Part shown: positions 8,542 through 17,490 of the stretch, piece after piece
Numbering within the stretch: position 1 is the stretch's first letter
Layout of the letters: every line of letters starts with the position of its first letter
From: CAYWKS01 sp964458935
Lineage (GTDB): Bacteria > Planctomycetota > Phycisphaerae > Phycisphaerales > Zrk34
Length of the DNA stretch: 64,000 bases
NCBI GenBank assembly: GCA_964458935.1
Contig: CAYWKS010000004.1
Location: 62,001 to 126,000 of the forward strand
Direction: 5' to 3'
Program-made: the position numbers and the translations under genes
Notes under the pieces: generated by a model
The model's database searches: none
What the model saw: the letters and a program-made list of their open reading frames with translations, nothing else
What the model was told of the DNA's origin: nothing

Positions 8542-9631
8542 CCGCCGCGGCGAGACGCTCCAGGTGCGCCGCCGCGTGGGCCATCGCCTCGTCCACGCTG
8601 ATCATCGGACCGGCGATCGCGTGATACGCCGTCAGGCCGTACTGCAGGCAGACGTCGGCGTCCGCGCCGGCTGAGCCGACCAGCGCGATGCAGGGCTTGC
8701 GACATGCGGCGGCCCGGCGGGCAACCCCGATGCAAGTCTTGCCGCGAATGGATTGCCCGTCCAGCCGCCCTTCCCCGGTCAGCACCAGGTCGGCCCGGCG
8801 TAATCGCGCGTCGAAACCGACCGCATCCATGACCAGGTCAATGCCCGGCTCCAGCGTCGCGCCGCAGAACGCAACCAGACCGAAGCCCAATCCCCCGGCG
8901 GCGCCCATGCCCGGGCGATCAGGCGCCACACCCAATAGCTCAGCGATGTGCGCCAGACCTGCATCGAGCTGCGCGATCTGCACGGGCGTCGCGCCCTTCT
9001 GCGGGGCATAGACCGGCGCAGCCCCGTCCGGACCCGTGAGCGGGTTGGTCACGTCGCACGCGGCCCGGATGAGGACGGCGTCGAGTCGACGGTCGCGCGC
9101 GGCGATATCGACGGCGGTGATCGACGCGAGGTCTCCGCCGGCAAGGTGCCTGCCGCAATGGCCGTCGAGCTCAAACCGCACGCCCAGTGCCTGGGCCATG
9201 CCGACGCCCCCGTCGCAGGTTGCCGAACCCCCGATGCCGAGAAAAATGTCGGTGCAACCGGCATCAAGCGCCGCAACGATCAACTCGCCCACGCCGAACG
9301 TCGTCGTTCGCGTCGGGTCGCGCCGGCCGGTGCGGACAAGATGCAGGCCCGCGGCTTGGGCCATCTCGATCACCGCGGTCGATTCATCACCGAGCAGCCC
9401 CCAGCGTGCGTCGACCGGCGCGCCGAGCGGGCTCGTCACGCGGGTCGTGCGTAGCGTGCCGCCGGTTGCCGCGACCAGCGCATCGACCGTGCCCTCGCCG
9501 CCGTCGGCCAACGGGCACAGGTTGCACGTCGCATCATCGCGCGCCGCGCGCAGCCCCGCGTCGATCGCGCGGGCGGCGTCGGCCGCGCTGAGCGACTCCT
9601 TGAAACTGTCCGGGGCGATCAGAACGTGCAT
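8525..9631 (-). CDS. garK: Glycerate 2-kinase (GlxK/GarK family)
   Basis: The 368-residue protein starts MHVLIAPDSFKESLSA, the hallmark of the family, followed by PLADGGEGTVDAL and GIGGSATCDGGVGMAQALG. It phosphorylates D-glycerate to 2-phosphoglycerate with ATP, returning glycerate from glyoxylate or sugar-acid catabolism to glycolysis. The length matches family members. The adjacent GcvR-like ACT gene lies 55 bp upstream in the same direction, so they may share a transcript. The symbol denotes the family rather than proven orthology. Confidence 0.9.
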   Translation of the reverse strand: MHVLIAPDSFKESLSAADAARAIDAGLRAARDDATCNLCPLADGGEGTVDALVAATGGTLRTTRVTSPLGAPVDARWGLLGDESTAVIEMAQAAGLHLVRTGRRDPTRTTTFGVGELIVAALDAGCTDIFLGIGGSATCDGGVGMAQALGVRFELDGHCGRHLAGGDLASITAVDIAARDRRLDAVLIRAACDVTNPLTGPDGAAPVYAPQKGATPVQIAQLDAGLAHIAELLGVAPDRPGMGAAGGLGFGLVAFCGATLEPGIDLVMDAVGFDARLRRADLVLTGEGRLDGQSIRGKTCIGVARRAAACRKPCIALVGSAGADADVCLQYGLTAYHAIAGPMISVDEAMAHAAAHLERLAAAVMALH

Positions 9632-9686
9632 GGGTCGCGATCAACAGGCCATCCTCGCCATGTCCCTTCGGGACTGGCCCCCGCAT

Positions 9687-10205
9687 TCAAGCCCGGTCGA
9701 TATCCAGGTCGCAGTTCAGCTCCGCGCAGAGCTGTTCGAGGTCCTCGCGCACGGACTTGAGGGGTGTGTCGACCGGCACCGTGACCACCATGTCCATGGA
9801 GAACAGCGGCGTGCCGGTGTGCGGGCCGTGCTCGAGCTTCGTCGACAGGTCTTCGATATTGACGCGATGGGTCGACAGGACGTGCGTGATGCGATGAACC
9901 AGGCCGACCTGGTCCATCGCGTAGGTGCGGATGCGGTAGGGCACGCCCTGGCTGGTGACGTGCTCGTCGGCGGCGCGGACGAGTGTGGTCAGGCCCAGCC
10001 GCGCGGCCTCGGCGGGGATCTGTTCCTGCAGCCGCTGGTCGTGCTCGGGGGGGACCTGCAGCCTCATGATCAGGGCGAACTGGCCGTGCAGATTGACCAT
10101 GCGCGAGTCGGCGACGCTGGCGTGATGGGCGGCCAGCGCATCGGTCAGGTGGTCGACGAGGCCCGGTCGATCGGGCCCGATGGCGGAAAGGACGAGGTTG
10201 TGCAT
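9687..10205 (-). CDS. Tandem ACT-domain protein (GcvR-like regulator)
   Basis: The 172-residue protein consists of two ACT domains (residues ~4-75 and ~90-165) and begins with the typical segment SAIGPDRPGLVDHLTDAL. Proteins of this layout resemble GcvR, which modulates the glycine cleavage activator GcvA through protein contacts. No GcvA-type LysR gene is adjacent, so the partner is unknown. ATG 10205 is chosen over an upstream start because AGGAG lies about 10 nt before it. A TATAAT on the minus strand near 10284-10289 may be its -10 element. Confidence 0.8.
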   Translation of the reverse strand: MHNLVLSAIGPDRPGLVDHLTDALAAHHASVADSRMVNLHGQFALIMRLQVPPEHDQRLQEQIPAEAARLGLTTLVRAADEHVTSQGVPYRIRTYAMDQVGLVHRITHVLSTHRVNIEDLSTKLEHGPHTGTPLFSMDMVVTVPVDTPLKSVREDLEQLCAELNCDLDIDRA

Positions 10206-10283
10206 GGCGGGGACGGCTCCTGCAGGCATTGCGTGGGTGAACGCGACGGGCGTGTCGAGCGTCTATAGTGGCGACGAAATGGC

Positions 10284-10289
10284 GATTAT
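10284..10289 (-). promoter_or_regulatory. TATAAT -10 element for the ACT-domain gene
   Basis: A consensus TATAAT reads on the minus strand in the divergent region, about 80 bp before the ACT gene start. No good -35 hexamer is seen 16-18 bp upstream, so confidence is moderate. Confidence 0.4.
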
Positions 10290-10304
10290 AGCGGGGGCGT
10301 CGGC

Positions 10305-10333
10305 TTGCCGCCCTCAGATCGCCAAGTTATAGT
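10305..10333 (+). promoter_or_regulatory. Promoter of the CxxCH protein gene
   Basis: TTGCCG at 10305-10310 and TATAGT at 10328-10333 are separated by exactly 17 bp. Transcription would begin near 10340, about 70 nt before the ATG at 10409. Confidence 0.6.
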
Positions 10334-10408
10334 CACGCAGGCACTTGGGGCCCGATCGCCCGCGCGATCCGGCCTCGCGTTCGCACCAGCCGGGTGCAGG
10401 AGGTCTTG

Positions 10409-11677
10409 ATGCTGCCGACCCGAAGGTTCACGCCGGTGGGGCTGTGGGTGCTCGCCGTAGTTGCACTGCTTGGCTCCTCCGCCCTGGCGAAAGTCGCGGT
10501 CGTGTGGATCAAGGACCGGCAGGAGCCGATCAAGGGCGAACTCGTCGCCGAGACCGCCGAGAAGATCACGGTGCGTATCGCCGGCATCGATACGCCCATC
10601 AGCCGCGACCGCATCGATCGCATCGACTACGAACTGAGCATCGCCGATCAGTACGCCCAGCGGAAGGCCGAGATCGACCGGGACGACTACGAAGCCCGCT
10701 ACGACCAGATCTACTGGCTGTACAGCCACGCGACGGCCAAGACGTACAAGCTCGCCGAACGCGAGCTGCAGGCGCTGCTCGAGGACAAGCCCGACCACAC
10801 CCGGGCGGAACTGCTGCTGGACCTGACGCAGGAGAAGCTGGAGGCACTGGCCGTGGCCGCGGCCAATCGGGACCAGCCGACCGCCGGCGGTACGCCGGGC
10901 CAGCCCGGTCAACCCGACCAGCCCACGCCGGGGCCGGGCGACCGGCCGGCGATGCTCACCGAGACCCAGCGCGAGCTGATCAAGGTCTACGAGGTCGAGC
11001 CGGCCAACAAGCCCCGCGTCGTCATCCCCCCCGACGTCATCAACGAGTTCCTCGCGGAGTATCGCACCGATCCGGCGTTGGCCGACTACGTGGGGCGCGA
11101 GGGCGAGCGGGCGTTCAAGCGGCTGGAAGGCCACGAGCAGTTGAACGCGATGTTCGAAGCCCGCGCCCGCAAGTTCTACGACAAGGTGATCATCCGCGAC
11201 GAGCCCCAGCCCCTGGTCCAACTGCGCCAGAGCATCGGCCCGCTGCTGATCGCCCGCTATTGCGGCGACTGCCACGGCGGCGGCAAGATCAAGGGCCCGT
11301 ACATCTTCATGAAGCGGCCCAACAGCGAGCAGACCGCCTACACCAACTTCATCATCCTCCACCGTATGCAGGGCGGTGAGCGGCACATGATCGACCGGTC
11401 GCTGCCGGGCGAGTCGCTGCTGCTGCAGTACGCCCTGCCCCGAACCGAGGCGAAGTACCTCCACCCCGAAGTGGACGGGATGAAGCCGTATTTCACGGGC
11501 TACGACGATCCGCGCTACCAGCGGGCCGTCCAGTGGGTTCAGTCGCTGCTGCCCAGCAACCGCAGCTACCCGATCGAGTACAAGACTCCACAGACGCCGG
11601 TCCAGCCGGCCGAGACCCCCGAACCGGCGACGGGCGAGGCCGAGGCCGACGCCGGCGCCGAGGGTGGAGCCGAATAG
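10409..11677 (+). CDS. Secreted protein with a single CxxCH heme motif (planctomycete cytochrome-like)
   Basis: The 422-residue protein has an N-terminal hydrophobic signal (residues ~12-28), a low-complexity Pro/Gly linker near residues 160-180, and one CGDCH motif near residue 286 suited to covalent heme c attachment. The segment after it (GGKIKGPYIFMKRPNSE, then RHMIDRSLPGESLLLQYAL) resembles the cytochrome-like modules common in Planctomycetota. A Met ligand cannot be assigned with certainty. The start has AGGAGG 5 nt upstream and a good promoter at 10305-10333. It is followed 62 bp later by a coiled-coil lipoprotein gene. A role in the cell envelope is inferred. Confidence 0.7.
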   Translation: MLPTRRFTPVGLWVLAVVALLGSSALAKVAVVWIKDRQEPIKGELVAETAEKITVRIAGIDTPISRDRIDRIDYELSIADQYAQRKAEIDRDDYEARYDQIYWLYSHATAKTYKLAERELQALLEDKPDHTRAELLLDLTQEKLEALAVAAANRDQPTAGGTPGQPGQPDQPTPGPGDRPAMLTETQRELIKVYEVEPANKPRVVIPPDVINEFLAEYRTDPALADYVGREGERAFKRLEGHEQLNAMFEARARKFYDKVIIRDEPQPLVQLRQSIGPLLIARYCGDCHGGGKIKGPYIFMKRPNSEQTAYTNFIILHRMQGGERHMIDRSLPGESLLLQYALPRTEAKYLHPEVDGMKPYFTGYDDPRYQRAVQWVQSLLPSNRSYPIEYKTPQTPVQPAETPEPATGEAEADAGAEGGAE

Positions 11678-11739
11678 CACGCCGCCGCGATGGGCGATCG
11701 GCCCGTCGCGAAGTCCGCGGCCAACGCCGAGGTGTCCAA

Positions 11740-13200
11740 GTGAAGCACGTTGCATGGTTGATGATGGTGGCGATGGGTCTGGCCGGATGCGGCCCCGACG
11801 AGACGGCACAGGAACAGCGCGACGCGGGGCAGGCCTTTGAGCGGGCGCAGGCGAAGGTCCTGCGGGTCGCGCAGGGCTACGCCGGCGAGGCCGCCGACAA
11901 GTCGCTCGACCAGTACAAGCTGGAGCAGTACCGCAAGGTCGAGTCGGAGTTGCACGGCCTGGTCAACCGGGGCACGCCGGTGCAGAAGGCCGCCACCGCC
12001 ATGGCGCTCGCGGAGGTGCGCGCCACGCAGGCCCGCCACCACGCCCGCGCCGCCCTCGACGGCACCATCGCGCCCAACGACGGCAGGGCCGACTACGACC
12101 AGGTCGGCTGGGCGAACATCGCCACGATGTCCGACCAGACGATGAGCACGCTGCTGGCGGCGCGCCAGGCCCACAACCAGTCGCAGGCCATCCGTGACGT
12201 CGACACCGGGCCCGCCCTCGCCCACGCCCAGCAGGAATTGAGCGCGCTCGAAGCCCGACGCAACGAGCTCAACAGCGCGCTCGCCGAACTCCAGCAGCAG
12301 GCCGACCAACTCAGCGCCCGTCACGAACAGCTCGCCGCGTCGCGCACCGGCAAGCTCAACGAGGCCGAGGAACTCCGCCGCCGCAGCCTCTCCTCCGCGG
12401 GCCAGGCGCGCTACGACCTGTACACCCAGGCGTCGCAGCTCACGCGGGAAGCCGATCAACTCGGTGCGCAGGTCGAGAACCTCAACGCCGACCTCGGCAA
12501 GGTTCGCAGCCGCATGCAGACGCTCCAGGGCCAGCGCGACAAGATCGCCCGCCAGATCGCCGACGCCCAGTCGCTGATCACCGACATCCAGGGCCGGCGT
12601 CGCGACCGCATGGCCGAGGCGGACCGGGCGGCGCAAGAGGCCGACCGGCTCGCCTCCGAGCTCGTCGATCAGCTCAAGCAGGCCCACAGCGCCTACACCC
12701 AGCGGGTCATGCAGCAGCACGACCAGGCGATCGGGCGGTTGGGCGCGGCGGTGAGCGTGCTCGACGAGTCCCTGGCCCAGGCGCCGGGGTCGTTGCGCGA
12801 CCGGCTGCGGCTGGAGCGGGCGATGAAGCAGGCCGAACTCGCCCACGTCGCCCGCCAGGCGGCGACCACCGACGCCGGCCACGCCGACTTCCTCTCCGCG
12901 GCCGACACGCAGGTGCAGCGCGGGTTCCCGCAGGCGCAGGCCAACCAGGTCCGCGCAATCGCCGACGCCGCCCGCGCCCGCTCCGACGAGTCGCGGGCGC
13001 TGGCGACCGCCGCACTCACCAAGGCCGCCGAGCAACTCGCCGACGTCGAGAACATCGGCCGCAACGACCAGGTGACCGCCGGCGTGCTCCGCCAGGTCGT
13101 CGCCGTCAACGAGGCCCTGGCCGACCAGACCGGCGAAGCCCCGTATCGCCAACAGGCCCAGCAGGCCCAGGGCAAGCTCGACCAGCTCAACCCCGAGTGA
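11740..13200 (+). CDS. Coiled-coil lipoprotein, unknown function
   Basis: The protein (486 residues) starts at GTG 11740 with a short lipoprotein signal peptide ending LAGC (Cys17). The rest is almost wholly helical and Gln/Ala/Glu/Arg-rich, with heptad-like repeats over residues ~150-320, indicating a long coiled coil in the periplasm. A longer open frame begins upstream, but the lipobox and the GAGGTG site support this start. It is the probable operon partner of the CxxCH protein and may act as an envelope spacer or assembly factor. No known family is recognised. Confidence 0.65.
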   Translation: MKHVAWLMMVAMGLAGCGPDETAQEQRDAGQAFERAQAKVLRVAQGYAGEAADKSLDQYKLEQYRKVESELHGLVNRGTPVQKAATAMALAEVRATQARHHARAALDGTIAPNDGRADYDQVGWANIATMSDQTMSTLLAARQAHNQSQAIRDVDTGPALAHAQQELSALEARRNELNSALAELQQQADQLSARHEQLAASRTGKLNEAEELRRRSLSSAGQARYDLYTQASQLTREADQLGAQVENLNADLGKVRSRMQTLQGQRDKIARQIADAQSLITDIQGRRRDRMAEADRAAQEADRLASELVDQLKQAHSAYTQRVMQQHDQAIGRLGAAVSVLDESLAQAPGSLRDRLRLERAMKQAELAHVARQAATTDAGHADFLSAADTQVQRGFPQAQANQVRAIADAARARSDESRALATAALTKAAEQLADVENIGRNDQVTAGVLRQVVAVNEALADQTGEAPYRQQAQQAQGKLDQLNPE

Positions 13201-13237
13201 TCCGAGTCGCGCCGGTCGATCCGTTCACCACCCGGTC

Positions 13238-13243
13238 TACAAT
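13238..13243 (+). promoter_or_regulatory. TACAAT -10 element abutting queC
   Basis: TACAAT ends 6 nt before the queC ATG and no Shine-Dalgarno sequence fits in between, so transcription would start at or next to the start codon. This is one of about eleven such sites in the window. Confidence 0.55.
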
Positions 13244-13249
13244 ACGCCG

Positions 13250-13969
13250 ATGTCCCAGGAAGCTGCTCATAAGCGCGCGGTGGTGCTGCTGTCGGGTGGG
13301 CTCGACAGCGCGACAACCCTCGCGATCGCTCGGAGCGAAGGCTTCGACTGTCACGCGCTGAGCTTCGACTACGGCCAGCGGCACGCGATCGAACTCGAAG
13401 CGGCCGAGCGCATCGCCAACGCCATCGGCGTCCTCGAGCATCGTCGCGCGTGGATCGACCTGCGGGCGTTCGGCGGGTCGGCGCTGACCGCCGACATCGA
13501 CGTGCCGCGCGACCGCGCCGACGCCGAGATGGCCGCCGACGTGCCGATCACATACGTGCCGGCCCGCAACACGATCTTCCTCAGCTACGCGCTGGCGTGG
13601 GCCGAGGTGCTGGGCAGCCGCGACATCTTCATCGGCGCCAACGCGGTGGATTACTCGGGCTACCCCGACTGCCGGCCGGCGTTCATCGAGGCGTTCGAGC
13701 GTCTGGCCGGCGTCGCGACCCGGGCCGGCGTCGAGGGCCGCGCCACCCGCATCCACGCCCCGCTGATCCACGACACCAAGGCCGCGATCATCCGGCGCGG
13801 GCTGGCGCTGGGTGTCGACTACAGCCTGACGCATTCGTGCTACGACCCCGGCGCCGAAGGTCGGCCGTGCCGCCACTGCGACGCCTGCCTCCTGCGGCAG
13901 CGCGCCTTCGAGCAACTGGGCATGACCGACCCGCTGCTGCTCCCGGCCGACGGAGCGACCCGCCCATGA
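13250..13969 (+). CDS. queC: 7-cyano-7-deazaguanine (preQ0) synthase
   Basis: The 239-residue enzyme carries the PP-loop motif LLSGGLDSATTLA (residues 13-25) and a C-terminal zinc site with clustered cysteines (C-x9-C-x2-C-x2-C around GRPCRHCDAC). It converts 7-carboxy-7-deazaguanine to preQ0 using ATP and ammonia in the queuosine tRNA-modification pathway. Its stop overlaps the queE start (ATGA), so the genes are translationally coupled. Length is normal for QueC. Confidence 0.95.
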   Translation: MSQEAAHKRAVVLLSGGLDSATTLAIARSEGFDCHALSFDYGQRHAIELEAAERIANAIGVLEHRRAWIDLRAFGGSALTADIDVPRDRADAEMAADVPITYVPARNTIFLSYALAWAEVLGSRDIFIGANAVDYSGYPDCRPAFIEAFERLAGVATRAGVEGRATRIHAPLIHDTKAAIIRRGLALGVDYSLTHSCYDPGAEGRPCRHCDACLLRQRAFEQLGMTDPLLLPADGATRP

Positions 13970-14661
13970 CCGATACGCTCGTGGTCAATGAGATCTTCCG
14001 GTCGATCCAGGGCGAGAGCACACGCGCGGGCATGGCCTGCGTGTTCGTGCGGTTGACCGGCTGCCACCTCCGCTGTGGCTACTGCGACACCGAGTACGCC
14101 TTCCACGAAGGCCGGAGGATGACCGTCGACGAGGTGGCCGCCCGGGTCGCCTCCGCCATCGGCGATGGCGGCCGCGACATCGTCGAAGTCACCGGCGGCG
14201 AGCCCCTGCTGCAGCCCAACGTGCACCCGCTGATGCGGCGGTTGTGCGACGCCGGGCACACCGTGCTCGTCGAAACCAGCGGCGCCTGCGACATCGGCGC
14301 CTGCGACCCGCGGGTGATCCGCATCATGGACCTGAAGACCCCCGGCAGCGGCGAAGCCGAACGCAACCGCTGGGATAACATCGACCACCTCACCCCGCGG
14401 GACGAGGTCAAGTTCGTGCTGACCGGGCGCGCCGACTACGACTGGGCGAAGCGGGTGATCGGTCGATACGGCCTGGGTTCGCGGGTGGGTGCGGTGCTGA
14501 TGTCGGCCGCGCACGAGACGCCGGCGGGGCGGGAGTTGCCCGGTTGCGCGGGGCTGAGCCTGCGGGACCTCGCGGCGTGGGTCCTGGCCGATCGGCTGCC
14601 CGTCCGCGTGCAGACCCAGTTGCACAAGCTGATCTGGGACCCGATGGCCCGCGGCGTATGA
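13966..14661 (+). CDS. queE: 7-carboxy-7-deazaguanine synthase (radical SAM)
   Basis: The 231-residue protein holds a CxxxCxxC cluster motif (Cys33, Cys37, Cys40 in TGCHLRCGYC) that binds the radical-SAM [4Fe-4S] cluster, preceded by the IFRSIQGES substrate segment typical of QueE. It rearranges 6-carboxytetrahydropterin to 7-carboxy-7-deazaguanine. The start overlaps the end of queC by 4 bp. A longer frame upstream is a shadow of queC. Confidence 0.95.
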   Translation: MTDTLVVNEIFRSIQGESTRAGMACVFVRLTGCHLRCGYCDTEYAFHEGRRMTVDEVAARVASAIGDGGRDIVEVTGGEPLLQPNVHPLMRRLCDAGHTVLVETSGACDIGACDPRVIRIMDLKTPGSGEAERNRWDNIDHLTPRDEVKFVLTGRADYDWAKRVIGRYGLGSRVGAVLMSAAHETPAGRELPGCAGLSLRDLAAWVLADRLPVRVQTQLHKLIWDPMARGV

Positions 14662-14677
14662 GGGTCGGCGAGCCTGC

Positions 14678-14683
14678 TACAAT
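14678..14683 (+). promoter_or_regulatory. TACAAT -10 element abutting queD
   Basis: TACAAT ends 9 nt before the queD ATG, with no ribosome site between, giving queD its own probable leaderless start inside the que cluster. Confidence 0.5.
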
Positions 14684-14692
14684 CGCCCAGCC

Positions 14693-15055
14693 ATGAAAGT
14701 CCGCCTGATCAAGAGCTTCGACTTCGATTGCGCCCATCACCTGCCCTGTTTCCCGCCGGAGCACAAGTGCCACGGGCTGCACGGCCACACCATGCGCGTG
14801 GACGTGGTCATCGAGGGCGACATGCCCCCCGACCGCGATTACCTCGTCGACTTCGGTGAGGTCAAGCAGGCGGTCGAGCCGATCCGACGCCAGCTCGACC
14901 ACAAGCTGCTCAACGACGTCGAGGGCCTGGGCGTGCCGACGGTGGAGAACCTGAGCAAGTGGATGTGGGACCAGCTCAAGCCCCGGCTGCCGCTGCTGGC
15001 GATGCTCCGCGTGCACGAGACAGCCGGCAACGTCTGCGAATACGCCGGCGACTGA
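14693..15055 (+). CDS. queD: 6-carboxy-5,6,7,8-tetrahydropterin synthase
   Basis: The 120-residue protein is a PTPS-family enzyme with zinc-binding histidines in FDCAHHLP and HGLHGHTMRV, a catalytic Cys in EHKCHGLHGH, and a late RVHETAG motif. It makes 6-carboxytetrahydropterin from dihydroneopterin triphosphate, the step before QueE. It lies 31 bp after queE and 18 bp before queG, in the same direction. Confidence 0.95.
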   Translation: MKVRLIKSFDFDCAHHLPCFPPEHKCHGLHGHTMRVDVVIEGDMPPDRDYLVDFGEVKQAVEPIRRQLDHKLLNDVEGLGVPTVENLSKWMWDQLKPRLPLLAMLRVHETAGNVCEYAGD

Positions 15056-15073
15056 GGTCATGTCGGAGCTGGG

Positions 15074-16183
15074 ATGTCGGATCACGCGCACGACCCAACG
15101 GCAGTCAAGCGGTCCGCCCGCGACCTGGGATTCGCGCTGTGCGGCGTCTGCGATGCGCGCCCGTCCGACCACGGGGCGTTCTTCCGGCGGTGGCTGGAAG
15201 ACGGCAAGCACGGCCGGATGCGATGGCTGGCCGAGAACGTGGAAGTCCGCCTCGACCCCCGGAAGCTGCTGGCCGGGGCGCGGAGCATCATCTGCGTCGC
15301 GGACCGCATCCCCGCCCCGGGCGGTGAGCGGCCGCCCGCGGCCGAGCCGGGCCCCGACCCCGATGAGCGCGCCCACGGGCAGCGGTCCGCGGCTCATGCT
15401 CGCGTCGCCCGGTACGCCCGGGCCACCGACTACCACAAGGTGATCAAGCGGCGGCTGTTCAAGCTGGCCGACACGCTGCGCGCCGATCACCCCGACCACG
15501 AGTTTCGCGCCTGTGTCGATACCGCGCCGCTGATGGAGCGTGAGCACGCGGCGCGCGCCGGGATCGGCTGGGTCGGCAAGCACACGCTGCTGCTGCATCG
15601 CGAGCTCGGCTCGCACCTGCTGCTCGGGGCGCTGGTCACGACGCTGGCGATCGAGCCCGACCCGCCCGAGACCGACCACTGCGGCACGTGCCGACGCTGC
15701 ATCGACGCCTGCCCCACCGACGCGATCACCCCGTATTCCGTCGACGCCCGCCGGTGCATCAGCTACCTGACGATCGAACATCGCGAGGCGATCGACCATC
15801 GGCTGCATGGCGGGATGGGCGACTGGCTTTTCGGCTGCGACGATTGCCAGACCGCCTGCCCGTACGTGGGCCGGGCCGCCCGGGCCGAGCCGCCCCCGGG
15901 CGCTCCCGACGCCGCGGGCTATCTCCCGCTCGACGCCGACTTCGACCCGCGACAGGTCATCGACTGGACCGAGGCCGAGCGGCGGGCGCGATTCCGGGGC
16001 TCAGCCATGAAGCGGGCCAAGCTGGACATGATGCGGCGGAACGCGATCATCGTCGTCGCCAACCGCGGCCTGCTCGGGTCCGACCCCGCGCTGGTGCGGC
16101 GGCTTGAGGCCATCGCCGCCGATCCCGAGGAAGCGCCGATGGTTCGCCAGACGGCCCGGACCGCGTTGGCGCGCGCCGGTTAG
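15074..16183 (+). CDS. queG: Epoxyqueuosine reductase
   Basis: The 369-residue protein reduces epoxyqueuosine in tRNA to queuosine, the last step of the pathway, using cobalamin and two [4Fe-4S] clusters. Visible are the substrate-domain motif AGIGWVGKHTLLLHRELGS, the ferredoxin-type CGTCRRCIDACPTDAI near residue 200, and the second cluster CDDCQTACPY. A short HEAT-like helical tail ends the protein. It closes a queC-queE-queD-queG unit; tgt, queA and queF are not in the window. Confidence 0.94.
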   Translation: MSDHAHDPTAVKRSARDLGFALCGVCDARPSDHGAFFRRWLEDGKHGRMRWLAENVEVRLDPRKLLAGARSIICVADRIPAPGGERPPAAEPGPDPDERAHGQRSAAHARVARYARATDYHKVIKRRLFKLADTLRADHPDHEFRACVDTAPLMEREHAARAGIGWVGKHTLLLHRELGSHLLLGALVTTLAIEPDPPETDHCGTCRRCIDACPTDAITPYSVDARRCISYLTIEHREAIDHRLHGGMGDWLFGCDDCQTACPYVGRAARAEPPPGAPDAAGYLPLDADFDPRQVIDWTEAERRARFRGSAMKRAKLDMMRRNAIIVVANRGLLGSDPALVRRLEAIAADPEEAPMVRQTARTALARAG

Positions 16184-16337
16184 GCGGGCGCCGACCCACC
16201 GGCGAAATCGACGCTTATTCTGCGTCATGGACAGAGCCCGTACCCTCCGGTATGTTTTCAATCATCGGTAGGTGGGAAAGGACGTCGCGACGCGCACGCC
16301 TGCGGCCGGCAACGGCTCGTCTGGAACGGAGTCCGGC

Positions 16338-16823
16338 ATGAGACCTGCCCAGAAGATACTTCGCTTCGTCTGGCTCTTGCTCGTCCTGCTGGCGGCGTGG
16401 CTGCTGCTATCCGGGAAGTTCGACGCGTTCCACATCGGCTGGGGCGTGATCGGCGCGGTCGTGGTCGCGGCGCTGGCCGTGCGCTGGTGCAGCGATCGGC
16501 CGTTCCCCGCGATCCGCCTGTTGCTGTTCCTGCCCTGGCACGCGTGGCAGATCCTGATCTCCAACCTTCGGGTGGCGCGGCTGGTGCTGACCCCGAGCCT
16601 GCCCATCCGCCCGCGGCTGCTCCGCCGACCGCCCGGCAGCGACGACAACCGCGCGCTCACGCTGCTGGGCTGCGCCATCACGCTCACGCCGGGCACGCTC
16701 ACCGTCGACATCAACGACCGGTACATGATCGTCCACGCGCTCGACGACGCGTCGGCCGACGACATCCGCGACCAGGCCATGGCCCGCCGCGTGCAGCACG
16801 TCTTCGGAGGCCGCGACGCATGA
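16338..16823 (+). CDS. mrpE: Na+/H+ antiporter subunit E (MnhE/MrpE-like)
   Basis: The 161-residue membrane protein has about two to three transmembrane helices near the N-terminus and the conserved RALTLLGCAITLTPGTLTVDI segment shortened to a typical MrpE core (LTPGTLTVDINDRYMIVHALD). MrpE is a small non-catalytic subunit of the Mrp multisubunit cation/proton antiporter. I chose ATG 16338 with CGGAG 6-7 nt upstream rather than the GTG at 16272. Its stop overlaps mrpF by 4 bp; it is the first gene of a ten-gene operon. Confidence 0.88.
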   Translation: MRPAQKILRFVWLLLVLLAAWLLLSGKFDAFHIGWGVIGAVVVAALAVRWCSDRPFPAIRLLLFLPWHAWQILISNLRVARLVLTPSLPIRPRLLRRPPGSDDNRALTLLGCAITLTPGTLTVDINDRYMIVHALDDASADDIRDQAMARRVQHVFGGRDA

Positions 16824-17092
16824 CCGTGGTGTTCAGCATCGTCATCGCCCTGCTGCTGCTGCTGATGGTGCCGTACGCCGTGCGGCTGCTCATCGGCCCG
16901 ACGCTGTTCGACCGGATCGTCGCGCTCAACGGCGTGGGCACCAAGGTCCCGGTCGTGCTCGTGATGGTCGGGCTGCTCTACGAGCGGTTGGACATGTTCG
17001 TGGACCTGGCGCTGGCGCTGCTGCTGCTGAACCTGTTCATGACGCTGCTGATCTCCAAGTACGTGCGGGAGAAGGGGGGCGCGTCGCGATGA
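16820..17092 (+). CDS. mrpF: Na+/H+ antiporter subunit F (MrpF-like)
   Basis: The 90-residue protein has three transmembrane helices and the family segment IGPTLFDRIVALNGVGTKV between helices 1 and 2. MrpF is required for assembly of the antiporter complex. ATG 16820 overlaps the mrpE stop, and its own end overlaps mrpG (ATGA), indicating tight translational coupling. Confidence 0.88.
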   Translation: MTVVFSIVIALLLLLMVPYAVRLLIGPTLFDRIVALNGVGTKVPVVLVMVGLLYERLDMFVDLALALLLLNLFMTLLISKYVREKGGASR

Positions 17093-17490
17093 GCTCCGCC
17101 GGCCAAATCCTGGGGGCGGTGTGCATCGCGGTCGGGTTGTTCTTCATGCTCGTGGCGGTGATCGGGTTCATCCGACTGCCCGACCTGTTCAGCCGCCTGC
17201 ACGTCACGGGGATCCTCGACACGCTGGGCGCGCCGCTGGTCCTGCTGGGCGTGGCGGTGTGGACCGGCTTCTCGCTCACCTCCGGCAAGCTGCTGCTGGG
17301 CATCGCCTTCCTCTACTTCACCAGCCCGATGGTCGGCCACCTGCTGTCGCGGTCGGCGATCGAGTCGGGCTACCGGCCGAAGGTGATCGAGGACGAGAGC
17401 GAGCTCGGCGACTTCGACGTCGAGCGTTACCGCAACGGCAACGGCAACGGCAGCGACGGCGCGGCCGAATCGGACGAGGCCCGGGCATGA
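17089..17490 (+). CDS. mrpG: Na+/H+ antiporter subunit G (MrpG-like)
   Basis: The 133-residue protein shows the MrpG core GFIRLPDLFSRLHVTGILDTLG and three transmembrane helices. An added C-terminal hydrophilic tail contains a short Asn-Gly repeat. It overlaps both neighbours by 4 bp. Confidence 0.88.
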   Translation: MSSAGQILGAVCIAVGLFFMLVAVIGFIRLPDLFSRLHVTGILDTLGAPLVLLGVAVWTGFSLTSGKLLLGIAFLYFTSPMVGHLLSRSAIESGYRPKVIEDESELGDFDVERYRNGNGNGSDGAAESDEARA

